A DNA stretch of 64,000 bases, from contig JAEWUC010000007.1 of NCBI GenBank assembly GCA_023397505.1, forward strand, positions 1 to 64,000. The letters run 5' to 3'. Shown in pieces: positions 7,262-16,878 of the stretch. The first letter of the stretch is position 1, and the number at the start of each line of letters is the position of its first letter. The notes under the pieces were generated by a model. That model was not told the origin of the DNA and did no database searches. It saw only the letters and a list, made by a program, of their open reading frames with translations. Both the position numbers and the translations under genes were made by a program. This stretch comes from Bacteroidota bacterium (GTDB lineage: Bacteria; Bacteroidota; Ignavibacteria; Ignavibacteriales; Melioribacteraceae).

Positions 7262-8902
7262 ATGAAAATTGCTGTCTGTCAATCAAACTCTATAATAGGC
7301 GATATTAAAGGCAACAGTACTAAAATACTTGCCGGTTATAAAAAAGCTATTGAAGATAAAGCCGACATTGTCGTTTTTCCCGAACTTTTTTTATGCGGCT
7401 ATCCGCCGCTTGATCTTGTAGAAAAAAGAGAATTTCGCGAAGCCGTGATCAGTGCTACAAAAGAAATTGCAACTCAAACGAATCACGTTGGACTTTTGTT
7501 TGGAACAATCACAGAAGATTATGAAGATAATGTTGGAACAGGAGTTTATAATTCAGCGGTGTTGTGCTATGACGGAAATATTCAATTTATGCAACACAAA
7601 ACTCTAATACCAAATTATGATGTATTCGATGAAGTAAGATATTTTGAATCTTCAAAGAATAATTTTGTTCATGAATTCAAAGGTGAAAAACTTGGTATTT
7701 CAATTTGCGAAGATATTTGGAACGACAGCGATTATTGGAAGCACCGCCGTTATCCCAAAGATCCCGTAAAAGAATTAATAAAGAAAAATGCCGAAGTATT
7801 AATTAATATTTCCGCAAGTCCGTATGCATTCGATAAGCGTAAACAAAGATATGATATGCTTTCGCAGTTAACGAAAGATGAACAACTGCCTCTTGTTTAT
7901 GCGTGTTTTGTGGGCGCTCAAACAGAATTGATTTTCGACGGCGGAAGCATGTGCTTTAATAATAAAGGTGATTTATGCATGCTTGGTAAAACATTCGAAG
8001 AAGATTATTTTATTTTTGATACAAAAACGAACTATGATGTTGTCACAAATATTGAAGGAGAATTTGGCGAAGAATCATTAAGTGCTCTTACGCTCGGATT
8101 AAAAGATTATGCAAATAAAACCGGATTCAAAAAGGCATTAATCGGTTTGAGCGGCGGAATTGATTCCGCACTTGTCACATACATTGCTGTCCGCGCTTTC
8201 GGGAAGGAAAACGTTCATGTTGTAATGATGCCTTCAAAGTATTCCAGCGAGGGAAGCGTTAAAGATTCCGAGAAACTTATTTCAAATCTCGGCATCTCAT
8301 CAAGTAATATTTCAATTCAACCTGTTGTAGATCAAGCATTGGAAATGCTTGCAAAAGAATTTAACGGCAGGGGAGAAGATTTAACTGAAGAAAATTTGCA
8401 ATCACGCGTACGCGGTTTGTACTTAATGGCTTTATCCAACAAGCATGGTTATTTATTATGCACAACCGGAAATAAATCCGAAATGGCAACCGGCTACGCT
8501 ACACTTTACGGAGATATGTGCGGGGCCATTGCGGTTATCGGCGATGTTTATAAAACACAAGTTTATGAAATCTCGAAATACATTAATAGAAATAAAGAAA
8601 TAATTCCGAATGAAATAATTGAGAAAGCACCTTCGGCGGAATTAAGACCCGACCAAAAAGATCAAGATTCTTTACCGCCGTATGATCTGCTCGACAGAAT
8701 TCTGAAAATGTATCTAGAAGAACAAAAAGAATTAAACGAGATTATCGAAGAGATTAAGGAACCCGAAACAGTAAAACGTGTTTTAAGGATGGTAGATATG
8801 AGTGAGTTTAAAAGACGGCAATCCGCACCTGTATTAAGAATTTCTACAAAAGCTTTTGGATATGGAAGACGTTACCCAGTTGTACAGGGATGGAGAAGAT
8901 GA
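7262..8902 (+). CDS. nadE: NAD+ synthase, glutamine-hydrolysing
   Basis: 546 aa. Converts deamido-NAD to NAD+ using ammonia from glutamine. Residues ~1-260 are a carbon-nitrogen hydrolase domain, with the catalytic Glu in FPELFLCGYPP, the Lys in HKTLIPNYDVFDE and the Cys in GISICEDIWND. Residues ~275-546 are the ATP pyrophosphatase NAD synthetase domain, with LSGGIDSALV. The length fits the shorter two-domain glutamine-dependent class. Monocistronic by appearance. Confidence 0.96.
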   Translation: MKIAVCQSNSIIGDIKGNSTKILAGYKKAIEDKADIVVFPELFLCGYPPLDLVEKREFREAVISATKEIATQTNHVGLLFGTITEDYEDNVGTGVYNSAVLCYDGNIQFMQHKTLIPNYDVFDEVRYFESSKNNFVHEFKGEKLGISICEDIWNDSDYWKHRRYPKDPVKELIKKNAEVLINISASPYAFDKRKQRYDMLSQLTKDEQLPLVYACFVGAQTELIFDGGSMCFNNKGDLCMLGKTFEEDYFIFDTKTNYDVVTNIEGEFGEESLSALTLGLKDYANKTGFKKALIGLSGGIDSALVTYIAVRAFGKENVHVVMMPSKYSSEGSVKDSEKLISNLGISSSNISIQPVVDQALEMLAKEFNGRGEDLTEENLQSRVRGLYLMALSNKHGYLLCTTGNKSEMATGYATLYGDMCGAIAVIGDVYKTQVYEISKYINRNKEIIPNEIIEKAPSAELRPDQKDQDSLPPYDLLDRILKMYLEEQKELNEIIEEIKEPETVKRVLRMVDMSEFKRRQSAPVLRISTKAFGYGRRYPVVQGWRR

Positions 8903-8918
8903 GTGAAGAACGATGAAT

Positions 8919-8945
8919 GAAGAGTATAGAGTGTAGAGTGTAGAA
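8919..8945. repeat. short GAGTATAGAGT-type repeat
   Basis: The spacer after nadE contains the imperfect tandem GAGTATAGAGTGTAGAGTGTAG. Related words occur in the spacers near 190-220 and 41148-41178. Function unknown; possibly a dispersed simple-sequence element. Confidence 0.35.
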
Positions 8946-9033
8946 TAATGAATGCAGAATTTCAATGTGATATTGGCTTGATATAAAATAACCGTTATTC
9001 AATAAAAATATTTTTGAAGAAATAGAGGAATAA

Positions 9034-10797
9034 ATGAATTATATAAAACTCCTTTTGATAGCAATGTTTTTTATTATACAAAATACATTTGCTCAGTTTG
9101 GTCTAAAAGAAGATATAGTTAAAATAAGATTAATTGCAGGACAAGATAAAGTTCAGCAAGGTACACTATTAAAAATTGCCGTTGAAGCAGAAATTGAAAA
9201 CAGTTGGCATATCAATTCCGATAAACCGAACGACGATTTCTTAATTCCGTCAAAAATAATATCACTCGACGAAAAATTCCCTGCTGCAAAAATTGTTTTC
9301 CCTGAAGCGAAAAATATAGAACTCGGTTTTTCAGATAAGCCCGTCTCCGTTTTTGAAGGAAATATTTTAATTGGTCTGTTAATCAATATTGATAAAGAAT
9401 TACCGCTTGGTGAATACAAAATCCCTGTTCAATTCAAATATCAGGCGTGTAATGATCAATCGTGCATGCCGCCCGCGAGTGTTGTAGATACTTTAATTGT
9501 TTCTGTTGTTGATAAAAACACTCAGGTAAATAATATAAATGAAGAAATTTTTAATAAACTCGATCTTTCGTCAACAAAGTCAACTATTGAAAACGAAGAA
9601 AGTTCTCTTGCATCAACACTTGAATCGAGCGGGATTGTGTTGAGTCTATTAATAATTTTTCTCGGCGGACTCGCATTAAATCTTACACCATGTGTTTATC
9701 CGTTAATTCCTATCACAATCGGATATTTCGGCGGACAAGCTGAAGGTAAAACAAGCCGTTTGTTTTTGCTTGGAATTCTTTATGTCCTCGGAATGGCTTT
9801 AACGTATTCTGTAATCGGTGTTATTACTGCATTAAGCGGTGCTGTATTCGGTGCACTTTTACAAAATACATTTGTGATTATTGGAATTGCTTTAGTTTTT
9901 GTTGTCTTAGCATTAAGTCAATTTGGTGTTTATGAATTTCAACTGCCGAATTCGTGGGTTGAAAAAGCCGGGGGCGCTAAAGGAGGAACTTTCGGTGCGT
10001 TCTTTATGGGTTTGACTATGGGCATTGTTGCCGCACCTTGTATTGGTCCTTTTGTGCTTGGTCTTGTAACGTATGTTGCCGCTAAAGGTGATCCGTTTTA
10101 TGGCTTCCTAATGTTTTTCGTTTTAGCCCTTGGACTTGGTTTTCCATATTTATTACTTGCTTTGTTTTCAGGTAAAATAAAAAATCTTCCTCGCGCCGGT
10201 TCATGGATGGAAGGAGTAAAACATATTTTCGGATTCTTGCTTCTTGGAATGGCTTTTTATTTTGTAAATCCAATTTTGCCAAAAGTTGTTCAACCTTATA
10301 CTTTACCGGTATTCGGAGTTATTGCGGCTTTAATTTTACTCTTTGTTGATAAAATGGCGAACAACATAAAAGGATTTAAAATTTTCAAAATAATTTTTTC
10401 CGTGGTAGTTCTGGCATTATCAATTTATTCCTTAATACCTTCGGAAAAAATTTCGCCCGATTGGCAGACTTTTTCTGATGATAAATATGCCGCGTCAATA
10501 AATAACAATGAAAGAATAATAATAGATTTCTATGCCGACTGGTGTATTCCATGTAAAGAACTTGATGCATTAACTTTTTCAAATACCAAAGTTGTTGAAG
10601 AATCAAAGAGATTTACATCTTATAAAGTTGATATGACGCAAACATTATCCGAAGAAACTGAAAAAATTCGTAATAATTTTAATATTGTAGGCATGCCGAC
10701 TGTTTTAATTATCAATTCTAAGGGCGAAGAAGTAGAACGCCTAACTGGCTTTGTTAATGCGGAAGAATTTCTGCAGTTATTAAAGAAGACTGAATAA
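9034..10797 (+). CDS. DsbD-like thiol:disulfide interchange protein
   Basis: 587 aa. Carries electrons from cytoplasmic thioredoxin across the inner membrane to periplasmic thiols. A signal peptide (to about residue 20, ending TFAQ) is followed by the periplasmic DsbD-alpha-like domain with CNDQSCMPP. About eight membrane segments come next, with the two channel cysteines in LTPCVYPLIPI and AAPCIGPFVLG. A C-terminal thioredoxin domain has DFYADWCIPCKELD near residue 500. All functional cysteines are present. The gene stands alone. Its use, for example in cytochrome c maturation, is not shown by neighbours. Confidence 0.9.
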   Translation: MNYIKLLLIAMFFIIQNTFAQFGLKEDIVKIRLIAGQDKVQQGTLLKIAVEAEIENSWHINSDKPNDDFLIPSKIISLDEKFPAAKIVFPEAKNIELGFSDKPVSVFEGNILIGLLINIDKELPLGEYKIPVQFKYQACNDQSCMPPASVVDTLIVSVVDKNTQVNNINEEIFNKLDLSSTKSTIENEESSLASTLESSGIVLSLLIIFLGGLALNLTPCVYPLIPITIGYFGGQAEGKTSRLFLLGILYVLGMALTYSVIGVITALSGAVFGALLQNTFVIIGIALVFVVLALSQFGVYEFQLPNSWVEKAGGAKGGTFGAFFMGLTMGIVAAPCIGPFVLGLVTYVAAKGDPFYGFLMFFVLALGLGFPYLLLALFSGKIKNLPRAGSWMEGVKHIFGFLLLGMAFYFVNPILPKVVQPYTLPVFGVIAALILLFVDKMANNIKGFKIFKIIFSVVVLALSIYSLIPSEKISPDWQTFSDDKYAASINNNERIIIDFYADWCIPCKELDALTFSNTKVVEESKRFTSYKVDMTQTLSEETEKIRNNFNIVGMPTVLIINSKGEEVERLTGFVNAEEFLQLLKKTE

Positions 10798-10880
10798 ATG
10801 CGGTTTTTAATATTCATTTTGTTTTCTGTATTTTAACCCGCTATAAAAAGTAATATTGTCTTATTAATTGTGAGATAAGA

Positions 10881-12722
10881 ATGACAAAGTCAATACAAGT
10901 GCTGGAAGAAGTAACAGTCCGATTTGCCGGTGATTCCGGCGACGGCATGCAGTTAACAGGTTCACAATTTACAGATACAACGGCAGTAGTTGGAAACGAT
11001 TTAAGTACACTGCCCGATTTCCCCGCAGAAATCCGCGCGCCCGCCGGCTCTCTTTCAGGTGTTAGCGGTTTTCAACTCCACTTCAGCAGCAGCGATATTC
11101 AAACTCCCGGCGATTCTCCCGATGTTTTGGTTGCTATGAATCCTGCCGCTCTGAAAGTGAATATAAAAGATCTTAAGCCGCAAGCAACAATTATAGTAAA
11201 TACAAATTCCTTTGATGCAAAAAATCTGCGTCTTGCTAATTATGATTCTAATCCTCTTGAGGACGGATCACTTGCCGGGTATAATGTTGTTCAACTTCCG
11301 TTAACGCAATTAACAATGAGCGCTTTGGAAAAGTTGGAAATGTCCAACAAAGAAAAAGAAAAGTGTAAAAACTTTTTTGCTCTAGGATTGATGTACTGGA
11401 TGTACAACCGTCCTATCGATGTTACATTAAAATGGCTTGAAACAAAATTTGCGAAGAAGCCCGTTATAATGGAAGCAAATCAGATAGTACTTAAAGCGGG
11501 ATACAATTACGGCGAAACTACCGAAATTGTAACAACCCGGTATGAAGTAAAACCGGCAAAATTACCGGCTGGTTTTTATAGAAATATTTCCGGCAACGAA
11601 GCTACCGCTCTTGGTTTTGTTACAGCATCATTAAAAAGCAAATTGCAGCTTTTTCTAGGATCATATCCAATAACACCTGCGTCGGAAATTTTGCAGGAAT
11701 TAAGTAAGTATAAAGATTACGGTGTAAAAACTTTTCAAGCCGAAGATGAAATTTCAGGTGTGTGTGCCGCTATTGGCGCTTCTTTTACAGGCTCGTTAGC
11801 AATAACAAGCACATCGGGTCCCGGTCTTTCTCTTAAAACAGAAGCAATGGGTCTCGCAATTATGACGGAACTTCCGCTTGTAATTATTGATGTTCAACGC
11901 GGCGGACCAAGCACCGGACTTCCAACAAAAACAGAACAAGCAGATTTATTCCAGGCGATGTACGGACGACACGGTGAAGCTCCGCTTGTTGTTCTCGCCG
12001 CAAAAAGCCCGGCGGATTGTTTTTACATGGCTATTGAAGCCGCTCGTATTGCTGTAAAATTTATGACTCCGGTAATACTTTTAACCGACGGTTATCTCGC
12101 TTTCGGTTCCGAACCGCTTAAAGTTCCTAAGTTTGACGAACTCCCAGATATTGATGTTCAATTCAGAACCGAGCCGGAAGGTTTCCATCCTTACATGCGC
12201 GATGAAAATCTTGTCCGCCCATGGGCTGTGCCGGGAACACCCGGACTCGAACACCGCATCGGCGGGTTGGAGAAAAAAGATATTTACGGCAATATAAGTT
12301 ATGATCCCGATAATCATGAAACGATGGTTCACAACAGGCACAATAAAATTGCAAACATTAATAACTTTATTCCCGAATTAAAAGTTGAGGGCGATACAAC
12401 TTCCGAACTTTTAGTTTTAACATGGGGAAGCACTTACGGCGCTACCAAGGAAGCGATTCGCAATACTGCAAACAAAGGATTTAAAGCAGCACATATTCAT
12501 TTGCGATACATTAATCCTTTCCCAAAAAACCTTGGCGAGATTTTAAATCAATACAAAAAAGTTCTTATTCCTGAATTAAACCTTGGACAATTGGCGGCAA
12601 TAATTAAAAGTACATTTATGAAAGATATAATTCAGTACAACAAAGTTCAGGGAAGACCATTCAAAGTTTCGGAATTGGAAAATAAAATAATGGAAGTGTT
12701 AGGAGGCGGTAATGGCCAATAA
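10881..12722 (+). CDS. korA: 2-oxoglutarate:ferredoxin oxidoreductase, fused gamma-alpha subunit
   Basis: 613 aa. Together with KorB it interconverts 2-oxoglutarate and succinyl-CoA with ferredoxin, in the oxidative or reductive TCA cycle. The N-terminal ~190 residues are the gamma domain (RFAGDSGDGMQLTGSQF). The alpha domain follows, with SYPITPASEILQEL and the strongly conserved SGPGLSLKTEAMGLAIMTEL and DVQRGGPSTGLPTK. The gamma-alpha fusion is typical of KorA. It overlaps korB by 11 bp. Specificity for 2-oxoglutarate over other 2-oxoacids is inferred from the two-subunit architecture. Confidence 0.92.
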   Translation: MTKSIQVLEEVTVRFAGDSGDGMQLTGSQFTDTTAVVGNDLSTLPDFPAEIRAPAGSLSGVSGFQLHFSSSDIQTPGDSPDVLVAMNPAALKVNIKDLKPQATIIVNTNSFDAKNLRLANYDSNPLEDGSLAGYNVVQLPLTQLTMSALEKLEMSNKEKEKCKNFFALGLMYWMYNRPIDVTLKWLETKFAKKPVIMEANQIVLKAGYNYGETTEIVTTRYEVKPAKLPAGFYRNISGNEATALGFVTASLKSKLQLFLGSYPITPASEILQELSKYKDYGVKTFQAEDEISGVCAAIGASFTGSLAITSTSGPGLSLKTEAMGLAIMTELPLVIIDVQRGGPSTGLPTKTEQADLFQAMYGRHGEAPLVVLAAKSPADCFYMAIEAARIAVKFMTPVILLTDGYLAFGSEPLKVPKFDELPDIDVQFRTEPEGFHPYMRDENLVRPWAVPGTPGLEHRIGGLEKKDIYGNISYDPDNHETMVHNRHNKIANINNFIPELKVEGDTTSELLVLTWGSTYGATKEAIRNTANKGFKAAHIHLRYINPFPKNLGEILNQYKKVLIPELNLGQLAAIIKSTFMKDIIQYNKVQGRPFKVSELENKIMEVLGGGNGQ

Positions 12723-13752
12723 TATAAATGAAGTTTCTGCCGGAGTAAAATTAACTGCTAAAGATTATGCATCGGATGTTGACGTTAAATGGTGCCCCGG
12801 CTGCGGAGATTATTCAATACTTGCACAGGTTCAAAGAACATCACCGGATTTCGGCGAGAAGAAAGAAAACATTGTTTGGATTTCCGGAATTGGCTGCTCA
12901 AGCCGTTTCCCTTATTATATGAATACATACGGCTTTCATACAATTCATGGAAGAGCCGCAGCGATAGCAACAGGAGTTAAACTTGCAAATCCTAAATTGC
13001 AGGTTTGGGTTGCAACCGGCGACGGCGACGCTTTAAGTATCGGCGGCAACCATTTTATTCATGCATGCCGTAAAAATGTTAACTTAAAAATGCTGATGTT
13101 CAACAACCGCATTTACGGATTAACGAAAGGACAATATTCGCCTACATCTGAAAAAGGTAAGATTACAAAATCTTCTCCTTACGGTTCGGTTGCATGGCCG
13201 TTCAACGCAATTAAACTTGCGACAGGCTCAGGCGCTACTTTTGTTGCGCGTTCGCTCGATAGAGATCCGAAACATCTTCAGGAAATGATAACAAGAGCTT
13301 CCAAACATACAGGCATGGCTTTTATTGAAGTGTATCAGAATTGCCCGATATTTAACGACGGCGCCTTTTTCCCTTTAACTGAAAAAGAAACTAAACATGA
13401 AAATGTTGTAGTTCTTGAACACGGCAAACCACTTGTATTCGGCGCCAATAAAGATAAAGGAATTAAACTCGACGGATTAGATCCTGTGATTATCGATTTG
13501 AACGACGGAGTGCATTCTATAAATGATTGCTTTGTTCATGACGAGTTTGATGAAAATCCAACGCGTGTTTTCTTGCTTGCAAGATTTACAGACATACCCG
13601 GTTTCCCGACTCCTATCGGCGTTTTTCGTCAGTATATTAAACCTACATACGACGGCGATTACACAACTCAAATTGAAAGTGTAACATCTAAAAAAGGGAA
13701 AGGGGATTACGAAAAACTCATGTTCTCATCAAATGTCTGGGAAGTCAAATAG
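12712..13752 (+). CDS. korB: 2-oxoglutarate:ferredoxin oxidoreductase, beta subunit
   Basis: 346 aa. Binds thiamine pyrophosphate and a [4Fe-4S] cluster. Visible: WCPGCGDYSIL near residue 27-37 (cluster cysteines), GIGCSSRFPYYMNTYGFHTIHGRA, and the TPP motif GDGDALSIGGNHFIH...NN. The sequence LTKGQYSPTS is the conserved KorB stretch. Starts 11 bp inside korA after AGGAGG, so it is coupled. An intrinsic terminator follows 33 bp after the stop. Confidence 0.94.
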   Translation: MANNINEVSAGVKLTAKDYASDVDVKWCPGCGDYSILAQVQRTSPDFGEKKENIVWISGIGCSSRFPYYMNTYGFHTIHGRAAAIATGVKLANPKLQVWVATGDGDALSIGGNHFIHACRKNVNLKMLMFNNRIYGLTKGQYSPTSEKGKITKSSPYGSVAWPFNAIKLATGSGATFVARSLDRDPKHLQEMITRASKHTGMAFIEVYQNCPIFNDGAFFPLTEKETKHENVVVLEHGKPLVFGANKDKGIKLDGLDPVIIDLNDGVHSINDCFVHDEFDENPTRVFLLARFTDIPGFPTPIGVFRQYIKPTYDGDYTTQIESVTSKKGKGDYEKLMFSSNVWEVK

Positions 13753-13784
13753 TTAGTTCTCTTTTATTGATGAATTAGATTTGA

Positions 13785-13810
13785 GGCGGAGTATTTACTC
13801 CGCCTTTTTT
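13785..13810 (+). terminator. intrinsic terminator of korAB
   Basis: GGCGGAGTA and its complement TACTCCGCC form a 9-bp GC-rich stem with a very short loop, directly followed by six T. It sits 33 bp beyond the korB stop. This makes an upstream start for the next gene (inside this hairpin) unlikely. Confidence 0.88.
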
Positions 13811-13870
13811 ATATTTGCATGCGGTACAGAATCTTATTTCGATAACTTTATAAAACTAAAATTAATGATT

Positions 13871-14863
13871 ATGAACAATTTTGATTTACTGAAAAATATA
13901 ATACTTCAACACAAATCTTTTTTTTTAACTACGCATGTTAACCCGGATGCAGATGCAATCGGCTCGCAGCTTGCTTTATATGAAATACTAAAAAAGCTTG
14001 GTAAGAATGTAAAAGCTGTAAACCACAGCGCAACTCCATATAATTTGGAGTTTTTAGATAAAGATAATGTTGTGGAAAAATACGACGAGAAAAAGCACTC
14101 AAACTTATTCAATGAAATAGATATTGCCGTTGCGATGGACTTAAATCAAGCAAACCGTATTGTTAAAATGGAAAACGCGTTCCGGAATTTTAACGGTATG
14201 AAACTTTGTATTGATCACCACCAGGATCCTGAAGATTTTGTAAATCATTTCTTCGGCGGAACGGATTACTCTGCTACCGGTGAGATTATTTTTGATTTTA
14301 TTGATCAAACAAAAATTGTAGAACTTGACAAAAGAATTGCTGAATTATTGTACGCAGCAATAATGACGGATACCGGCTCTTTCCGTTTCGAAAGGACTTC
14401 TCCAAAGGTTCATCGTATTGCGGCGGAACTGCTTGAGTACGGAGTCAATCCAACAAAAATGTATGATAAAATTTACGACCAATTTTTATTCGGAAGAGTG
14501 AAACTTCTCGGCGAAGCATTAAGGTCTATTCAAATTGATTCGACTAAACAAATAGCTTATATGGAAATTACAATAGACGATCTCGAAAAGAACGGCGCTA
14601 CCGAAGCGGATATAGACGGCTTTGTTAATTATTGTCTCTCAATTCAAAACATTAAAATCGGCATTCTTTTTCATGAACTTAAAGACGGTATAAAAATAAG
14701 TTTCCGTTCGAAAGGCGAAATACCCGTTAACAAACTCGCCTATGAATTTAAAGGCGGGGGACACATGAACGCGTCCGGTACGCGGCTTTTCAATACAACT
14801 ATTAATGATATTAAAGAAAAAGTTATTTCTTCAGCTCAAAAATATCTTGACCACAGGGGTTAA
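13871..14863 (+). CDS. nrnA: Bifunctional oligoribonuclease / pAp phosphatase (DHH family)
   Basis: 330 aa. Degrades short RNA oligomers and 3'-phosphoadenosine 5'-phosphate. DHH phosphoesterase motifs are in order: THVNPDADAIGSQLAL (I), AMDLN (II), LCIDHHQ (III), MTDTGSFRF (IV). The C-terminal DHHA1 domain has GGGHMNASG. ATG at 13871 (or 13865, two codons longer) is chosen because a longer reading would begin in the korB terminator. No Shine-Dalgarno sequence is evident. The stop abuts the next gene (1 bp apart), so the two are an operon. Confidence 0.92.
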   Translation: MNNFDLLKNIILQHKSFFLTTHVNPDADAIGSQLALYEILKKLGKNVKAVNHSATPYNLEFLDKDNVVEKYDEKKHSNLFNEIDIAVAMDLNQANRIVKMENAFRNFNGMKLCIDHHQDPEDFVNHFFGGTDYSATGEIIFDFIDQTKIVELDKRIAELLYAAIMTDTGSFRFERTSPKVHRIAAELLEYGVNPTKMYDKIYDQFLFGRVKLLGEALRSIQIDSTKQIAYMEITIDDLEKNGATEADIDGFVNYCLSIQNIKIGILFHELKDGIKISFRSKGEIPVNKLAYEFKGGGHMNASGTRLFNTTINDIKEKVISSAQKYLDHRG

Positions 14864-14864
14864 T

Positions 14865-16364
14865 ATGAATTTCAAATTAAGCATTTCAGCTAAAGGTGAT
14901 GATTTATCATTCAAGACACACTCGGCGCTTGTAAAATTTTTTATCGAAAGCGATAATCTGGAAAAGCTTGTCGATGATTTCTTCGCCAATTTCAATTCAG
15001 CTTTAAGTTATCTGCAGAAGAAAAACTTTCTTGATAAGAAGAATGATGAACTTGTTTACTATTCTACCGCACCCGAACCGTCGGTTATCTATCTTAAAAA
15101 GGTAAAAGTAGATAAAGAATTCTCACCCGACTTTTTTAGAAATTACTTTTCCGGTTTAATACAATCTTTGAAGGGGAAGGACATAAATTCTATTAATGTT
15201 ATTGTCCCTGCATTCAGTCACTTCCCGGGGCATTTTGAAAGCGATGCTTACATGATTCAAACTATTGCCGAGGGAATTTATCTCGGCAACTATAGTTTTG
15301 ATAATTACAAAAGCGAAAAGAATTCCGTTCACGCTTTAAATGTTAACTTGCATTATAGCGATGTAAAAATCGTTTCATCGGTTCTTTCATTTACTGAAAA
15401 ACTTATGAACTCGGTTTATTTTGCGAGAGATTTAGTTAACGAACCTGCAATTACACTTACGCCGCAGGAATTTGCTAAAAGAACAAAAGTCCAATTGAGC
15501 AAACAAAAAGTTAAGGTTACAATCTTTGATAAAAACGAATTGAAGAAAAAGAGGATGAATGCTATACTTGCCGTTGGTGGAGCAAGCGCAAATGATCCGC
15601 TTATGATGATTCTTAATTATAAACCTGCGGCAGCTGTTAAAAAAATTGCACTCGTCGGTAAAGGTGTTACTTATGATTCCGGCGGACTTTCCATCAAACC
15701 TACAAACTCTATGATTGAGATGAACGCCGATATGGCAGGCGGCGCTTTAGTAGTTGGAGTGATGTATGCCGTGGCTTCATTAAAATTACCCATCGAAGTA
15801 ATCGGTGTAATCCCTTGTGTAGAAAACATGTTAGGGGGATCATCTTACAAACCTGGCGATATTATTAAAGCATATTCCGGGAAAACTATTGAAGTAAAAG
15901 ACACCGATGCTGAGGGCAGGATAATTCTTGCCGATGCTCTTCATTATGCTTCTCAACAAAAGCCCGAAGAAATAATAGATTTTGCCACTCTGACGGGAGC
16001 AGTGGTCGTTGCGCTTGGGGATTTTATTGCCGGGCTGTTTACAAACAACGAAGATATGGCTGATAAATTATTGAAAGCAGGGTGCAAGACACACGAACGT
16101 TTGTGGCGTTTGCCTTTATGGAATGATTATAAATCACTTATTAAAAGCGAACGTGCGGATGTCTCAAACCTCGGACCGAGATGGGGCGGGGCGATCACTG
16201 CCGCCAAATTTCTTGAACATTTTGTTGACGAAAAAATTCCTTGGACGCATTTAGATATTGCCGGACCTGCTATAAAACATAAATCAACAAATTATACTGA
16301 AAAGTTTGATACTGCCTTCGGTGTGCGGCTAATGGTTGATTATATACAAGGAATTATAAAATAA
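14865..16364 (+). CDS. pepA: Leucyl aminopeptidase (M17 family)
   Basis: 499 aa. Cytosolic two-metal aminopeptidase. The catalytic C-terminal domain shows GKGVTYDSGGLSIKP (metal and catalytic Lys), MNADMAGGALVVG, and the family signature DTDAEGRIILADAL. The N-terminal ~170 residues are the less conserved M17 regulatory domain. ATG at 14865 follows an AGGGG sequence and is two bases after the nrnA stop. Full length. Confidence 0.94.
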   Translation: MNFKLSISAKGDDLSFKTHSALVKFFIESDNLEKLVDDFFANFNSALSYLQKKNFLDKKNDELVYYSTAPEPSVIYLKKVKVDKEFSPDFFRNYFSGLIQSLKGKDINSINVIVPAFSHFPGHFESDAYMIQTIAEGIYLGNYSFDNYKSEKNSVHALNVNLHYSDVKIVSSVLSFTEKLMNSVYFARDLVNEPAITLTPQEFAKRTKVQLSKQKVKVTIFDKNELKKKRMNAILAVGGASANDPLMMILNYKPAAAVKKIALVGKGVTYDSGGLSIKPTNSMIEMNADMAGGALVVGVMYAVASLKLPIEVIGVIPCVENMLGGSSYKPGDIIKAYSGKTIEVKDTDAEGRIILADALHYASQQKPEEIIDFATLTGAVVVALGDFIAGLFTNNEDMADKLLKAGCKTHERLWRLPLWNDYKSLIKSERADVSNLGPRWGGAITAAKFLEHFVDEKIPWTHLDIAGPAIKHKSTNYTEKFDTAFGVRLMVDYIQGIIK

Positions 16365-16420
16365 CAGCTTTAGGTGATTTTCTTTACTGTAGAAGCAAAC
16401 GTTATTCCAGTTAACACAAA

Positions 16421-16550
16421 TGTCATTCCGGCGTCACGTTCCGACTCGTCGGAGACGAGGCGAGAAGCCGGAATCTATTAATTTGTTTTACACAAGATAC
16501 TGGCTTCTCGCCTTGCTTACGCGTATGCGAAGCAGGTCGCCAGTATGACA
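16421..16550. repeat. pair of palindromic repeat units in inverted orientation
   Basis: Unit 1 (16421-16476) starts TGTCATTCCGGC and ends GCCGGAATCT. Unit 2 (16495-16550) starts AGATACTGGCTTCTCGCC and ends GCCAGTATGACA. Unit 2 matches the reverse complement of unit 1 at its ends, including GGCTTCTCGCCT and ATGACA. The inner hairpins differ (CTCGTC-GGA-GACGAG versus GCTTaCGC-GTAT-GCGAAGC). It lies in the 0.5-kb gene-free stretch 16365-16878, at the border between core and accessory DNA. Confidence 0.8.
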
Positions 16551-16723
16551 ATTATTATTTTACTAAACACAATATATCCTCGAAACATTACAACCTTAAA
16601 TCGCAAATCAGTTCTAATTTTTTACTTGATAAAAAAGACATACATAACTAAGTTGCAGCGTGCAATTAAACATAGGGCTTTCAAACTTCCACCTTAAATG
16701 GTGAGCATGCCGTGGATTTCTTC

Positions 16724-16749
16724 AGTAACATCTTTGAGTGTTACTTTTT
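16724..16749 (+). terminator. candidate intrinsic terminator in a gene-free stretch
   Basis: AGTAACA (16724-16730) pairs with TGTTACT (16739-16745) across an 8-nt loop, followed by five T in all. No gene is evident between pepA and this point, so it may end pepA read-through or a decayed gene or small RNA in 16560-16720. The rest of 16551-16866 shows no gene. Confidence 0.5.
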
Positions 16750-16878
16750 AATAGATCAATAAAAACGAATTGGAAGTAATAGTTCTTTTCTCTGTTGGAT
16801 AGACGGGCTGAGGAAAGCTATATGTTATATTTATAGAAGAATTTTTTTAGGGAAACAAAATAGAGATTGAGAAATTAC

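Noticed and set aside
13781..13870. Longer N-terminus for nrnA
   Set aside because: It would start inside the korB terminator hairpin and adds no DHH-family sequence.
16421..16550. CRISPR array
   Set aside because: Only two units, inverted rather than direct, with no regular spacers; no cas genes anywhere in the window.
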